Shown here in pieces: positions 62,576-64,000 of a DNA stretch of 64,000 bases (position 1 is its first letter; each line of letters begins with the position of its first letter). This DNA is from Ichthyenterobacterium magnum (lineage in GTDB: Bacteria; Bacteroidota; Bacteroidia; Flavobacteriales; Flavobacteriaceae). The DNA lies in NCBI RefSeq assembly GCF_003610635.1, contig NZ_RAQJ01000002.1:248001-312000 (forward strand), written 5' to 3'. Under the pieces are notes generated by a model. That model was not told where the DNA came from and searched no databases. It saw only the letters and a list, made by a program, of their open reading frames with translations. Made by a program: the position numbers and the translations under genes.

Positions 62576-63604
62576 ATGAATTTTACAGCAGAACAAATAG
62601 CAGGAATTTTAGAAGGTGATATTGTTGGTAACCCAAACGTTGAAGTTTCTAAGCTTTCAAAAATTGAAGAAGGTACTCAAGGCTCACTAACATTTTTAGC
62701 TAACCCAAAATACACGTCTTTTATATATTCTACTAAAGCATCGATAACTATTGTAAATAAGAGTTTCGAGCCAGAAGATAGAATCGAGACTACACTTATA
62801 AAAGTAGAAGATGCCTATAAGTCATTTTCAAAACTTTTAGAATATTATAATCAAGTTAAGCTTAACAAATCTGGTATTGAAGACCCATCGTTTATTTCTA
62901 AATCTTCAAAACTTGGAGAAAATATCTACGTAGGAGCATTTACATATATTGGTAATAATGTTACAATTGGAGATAATGTAAAAATTTTTCCAAATACTTA
63001 TATTGGAGATAATGTTACTATTGGCAATAATACCATTGTATTTTCTGGAGCAAAAATTTATTCAGAATGTGTTATTGGAAATCAATGTGTTATTAACTCA
63101 GGAGCAATTATAGGAGCTGATGGTTTTGGTTTTACACCAAACGAAAAAGGTGAGTATAGTAAAGTACCACAAATAGGTAATGTAATTATAGAAGACTTTG
63201 TAGATATTGGTGCTGCTACTACAATAGACAGAGCAACACTTGGGTCTACAGTAATTAGAAAAGGTGTAAAGTTAGATAACCAAATACAGATTGCACATAA
63301 TGTAGAAATAGGAAAGAATACTGTAATTGCAGCTCAAACTGGTATAGCAGGATCTACCAAAATTGGTAAGAATTGTCAAATAGGAGGTCAAGTAGGTATT
63401 GTTGGGCACATAACTATAGGTGATAATGTAAAAATTCAAGCGCAATCTGGCATTGGTAGAAATGTAAAGGATAATGAAGTTTTACAAGGCTCTCCAGCTT
63501 TATCTTATGGAGATTATAATAAGTCTTATGTATACTTTAAAAACCTACCAAAGATTGCAAAAACTATAAATGATTTAGAAAAAAAAGTAAATGGCAATAA
63601 TTAA
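62576..63604 (+). CDS. lpxD: UDP-3-O-acylglucosamine N-acyltransferase
   Basis: LpxD adds the N-linked acyl chain in lipid A synthesis. The 342-residue product has the N-terminal uridine-binding domain ([31 protein letters not shown]) and a left-handed beta-helix of hexapeptide repeats (about 105-300), with the catalytic His241 in QIAHNVEIG. The lpxC frame begins 14 bases before its stop. A TAnnTTTG element lies six bases before the ATG. Confidence 0.95.
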   Translation: MNFTAEQIAGILEGDIVGNPNVEVSKLSKIEEGTQGSLTFLANPKYTSFIYSTKASITIVNKSFEPEDRIETTLIKVEDAYKSFSKLLEYYNQVKLNKSGIEDPSFISKSSKLGENIYVGAFTYIGNNVTIGDNVKIFPNTYIGDNVTIGNNTIVFSGAKIYSECVIGNQCVINSGAIIGADGFGFTPNEKGEYSKVPQIGNVIIEDFVDIGAATTIDRATLGSTVIRKGVKLDNQIQIAHNVEIGKNTVIAAQTGIAGSTKIGKNCQIGGQVGIVGHITIGDNVKIQAQSGIGRNVKDNEVLQGSPALSYGDYNKSYVYFKNLPKIAKTINDLEKKVNGNN

Positions 63605-64000
63605 AACAGACGTTAAGCAAAAAACCATTAAAAAGGAGGTTTCGTTAACTGGTGTTGGTTTACATACAGGAAAAAATGTTACACTCACGTTTTGTCCTGC
63701 TCCAGCTAATTCTGGATTTGCTTTTAAAAGAATAGATTTAGAAGGCTCTCCTGTTATTGAGGCTGATGCAAATTATGTAACTAATACACAACGAGGAACT
63801 TGTCTTGAAAAAAATGGCGTTACAATTCAAACTTCAGAGCATGTGCTTGCAGCTTTAGTAGGTTTAGATATAGATAATGCTATAATAGAACTTAATGCAT
63901 CAGAACCACCAATAATGGATGGTTCTTCAAAATTCTTTGTTGAAGCTTTAGAAGAAGCAACAATTATTGAGTTAGATGATTTTAGGGAAGAATATGTTGT
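63591..64000 (+). CDS. lpxC: UDP-3-O-acyl-N-acetylglucosamine deacetylase (partial)
   Basis: The frame from ATG 63591 runs off the right edge after about 136 residues. It begins [17 protein letters not shown] and has [28 protein letters not shown]-like ([10 protein letters not shown], which carries the zinc ligand His) and [15 protein letters not shown], all LpxC signatures. LpxC performs the committed step of lipid A synthesis. In many Bacteroidota it is fused to a FabZ domain; the missing C-terminus prevents a check here. It overlaps lpxD by 14 bases, so translation is coupled. Confidence 0.93.
   Translation, partial: MAIIKTDVKQKTIKKEVSLTGVGLHTGKNVTLTFCPAPANSGFAFKRIDLEGSPVIEADANYVTNTQRGTCLEKNGVTIQTSEHVLAALVGLDIDNAIIELNASEPPIMDGSSKFFVEALEEATIIELDDFREEYV

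Overview
The window looks like a stretch of chromosome from a low-GC marine-type member of the Flavobacteriaceae (Bacteroidota). The signs are AT-rich DNA, TAnnTTTG-type -7 promoter elements, TonB/carboxypeptidase-regulatory-domain proteins, a PorX-type type IX secretion (T9SS) regulator, a T9SS-sorted lyase, and flavobacterial families such as DUF5916, DUF6146, DUF6787 and DUF4258. The genus cannot be fixed from sequence reading alone. I recognised no rRNA, tRNA, CRISPR array, insertion sequence or prophage.

Left part (1-26 kb) is mostly housekeeping. It holds a truncated DUF5916 protein, folE, a putative metal-uptake operon (DUF6787 membrane protein, His-rich small protein, TonB-dependent receptor with a His/Glu-rich loop), a DUF6146 lipoprotein, a DUF937 protein, serA and serC, an acyl-CoA reductase divergent from a 2[4Fe-4S] ferredoxin, ychF, topoisomerase IV (parE, a small membrane gene, parC, all overlapping), a transglutaminase-like exported protein, an XRE regulator divergent from an M14 peptidase, an Lrp/AsnC regulator, a DinB-like protein, aroB and proline dehydrogenase.

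Central part (26-53 kb) is a surface-polysaccharide locus read almost wholly leftward. It has a Wzx-type flippase, a Wzy-like polymerase/ligase, seven glycosyltransferases, two AsnB-type glutamine amidotransferases, a PglC-like phosphoglycosyl transferase, an ATP-grasp enzyme, PglE-like and PglF-like enzymes for a UDP-amino sugar, a polysaccharide deacetylase, a JmjC/cupin oxygenase, and Wza/Wzc export and chain-length proteins. Two paralogous FemAB/BioF2-like acyltransferase genes lie on the opposite strand, one at the distal edge and one in the middle. The set fits a Wzx/Wzy-dependent capsule or exopolysaccharide with an acylated amino sugar and amidated residues.

Right part (53-64 kb) begins with a large T9SS-targeted pectate-lyase-like protein that carries nine PKD/Ig-like modules. 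These include a nearly identical 639-bp tandem duplication. Then come a DUF4258 protein and alanine dehydrogenase, a membrane protein overlapped by a previously unlisted 49-residue exported peptide gene, tsaE, porX, an HD-domain phosphohydrolase, lpxD and the start of lpxC.

The most interesting signals are: the 19-bp 9-1-9 palindrome at the head of the metal operon; the cluster of TTACA-N2-TGTAA palindromes between the XRE regulator and the M14 peptidase; paired AATGCATTA sites before the Lrp regulator; the small exported peptide with an upstream TACGG-N5-CCGTA palindrome; and the bracketing acyltransferase paralogs and paired amidotransferases of the glycan locus.
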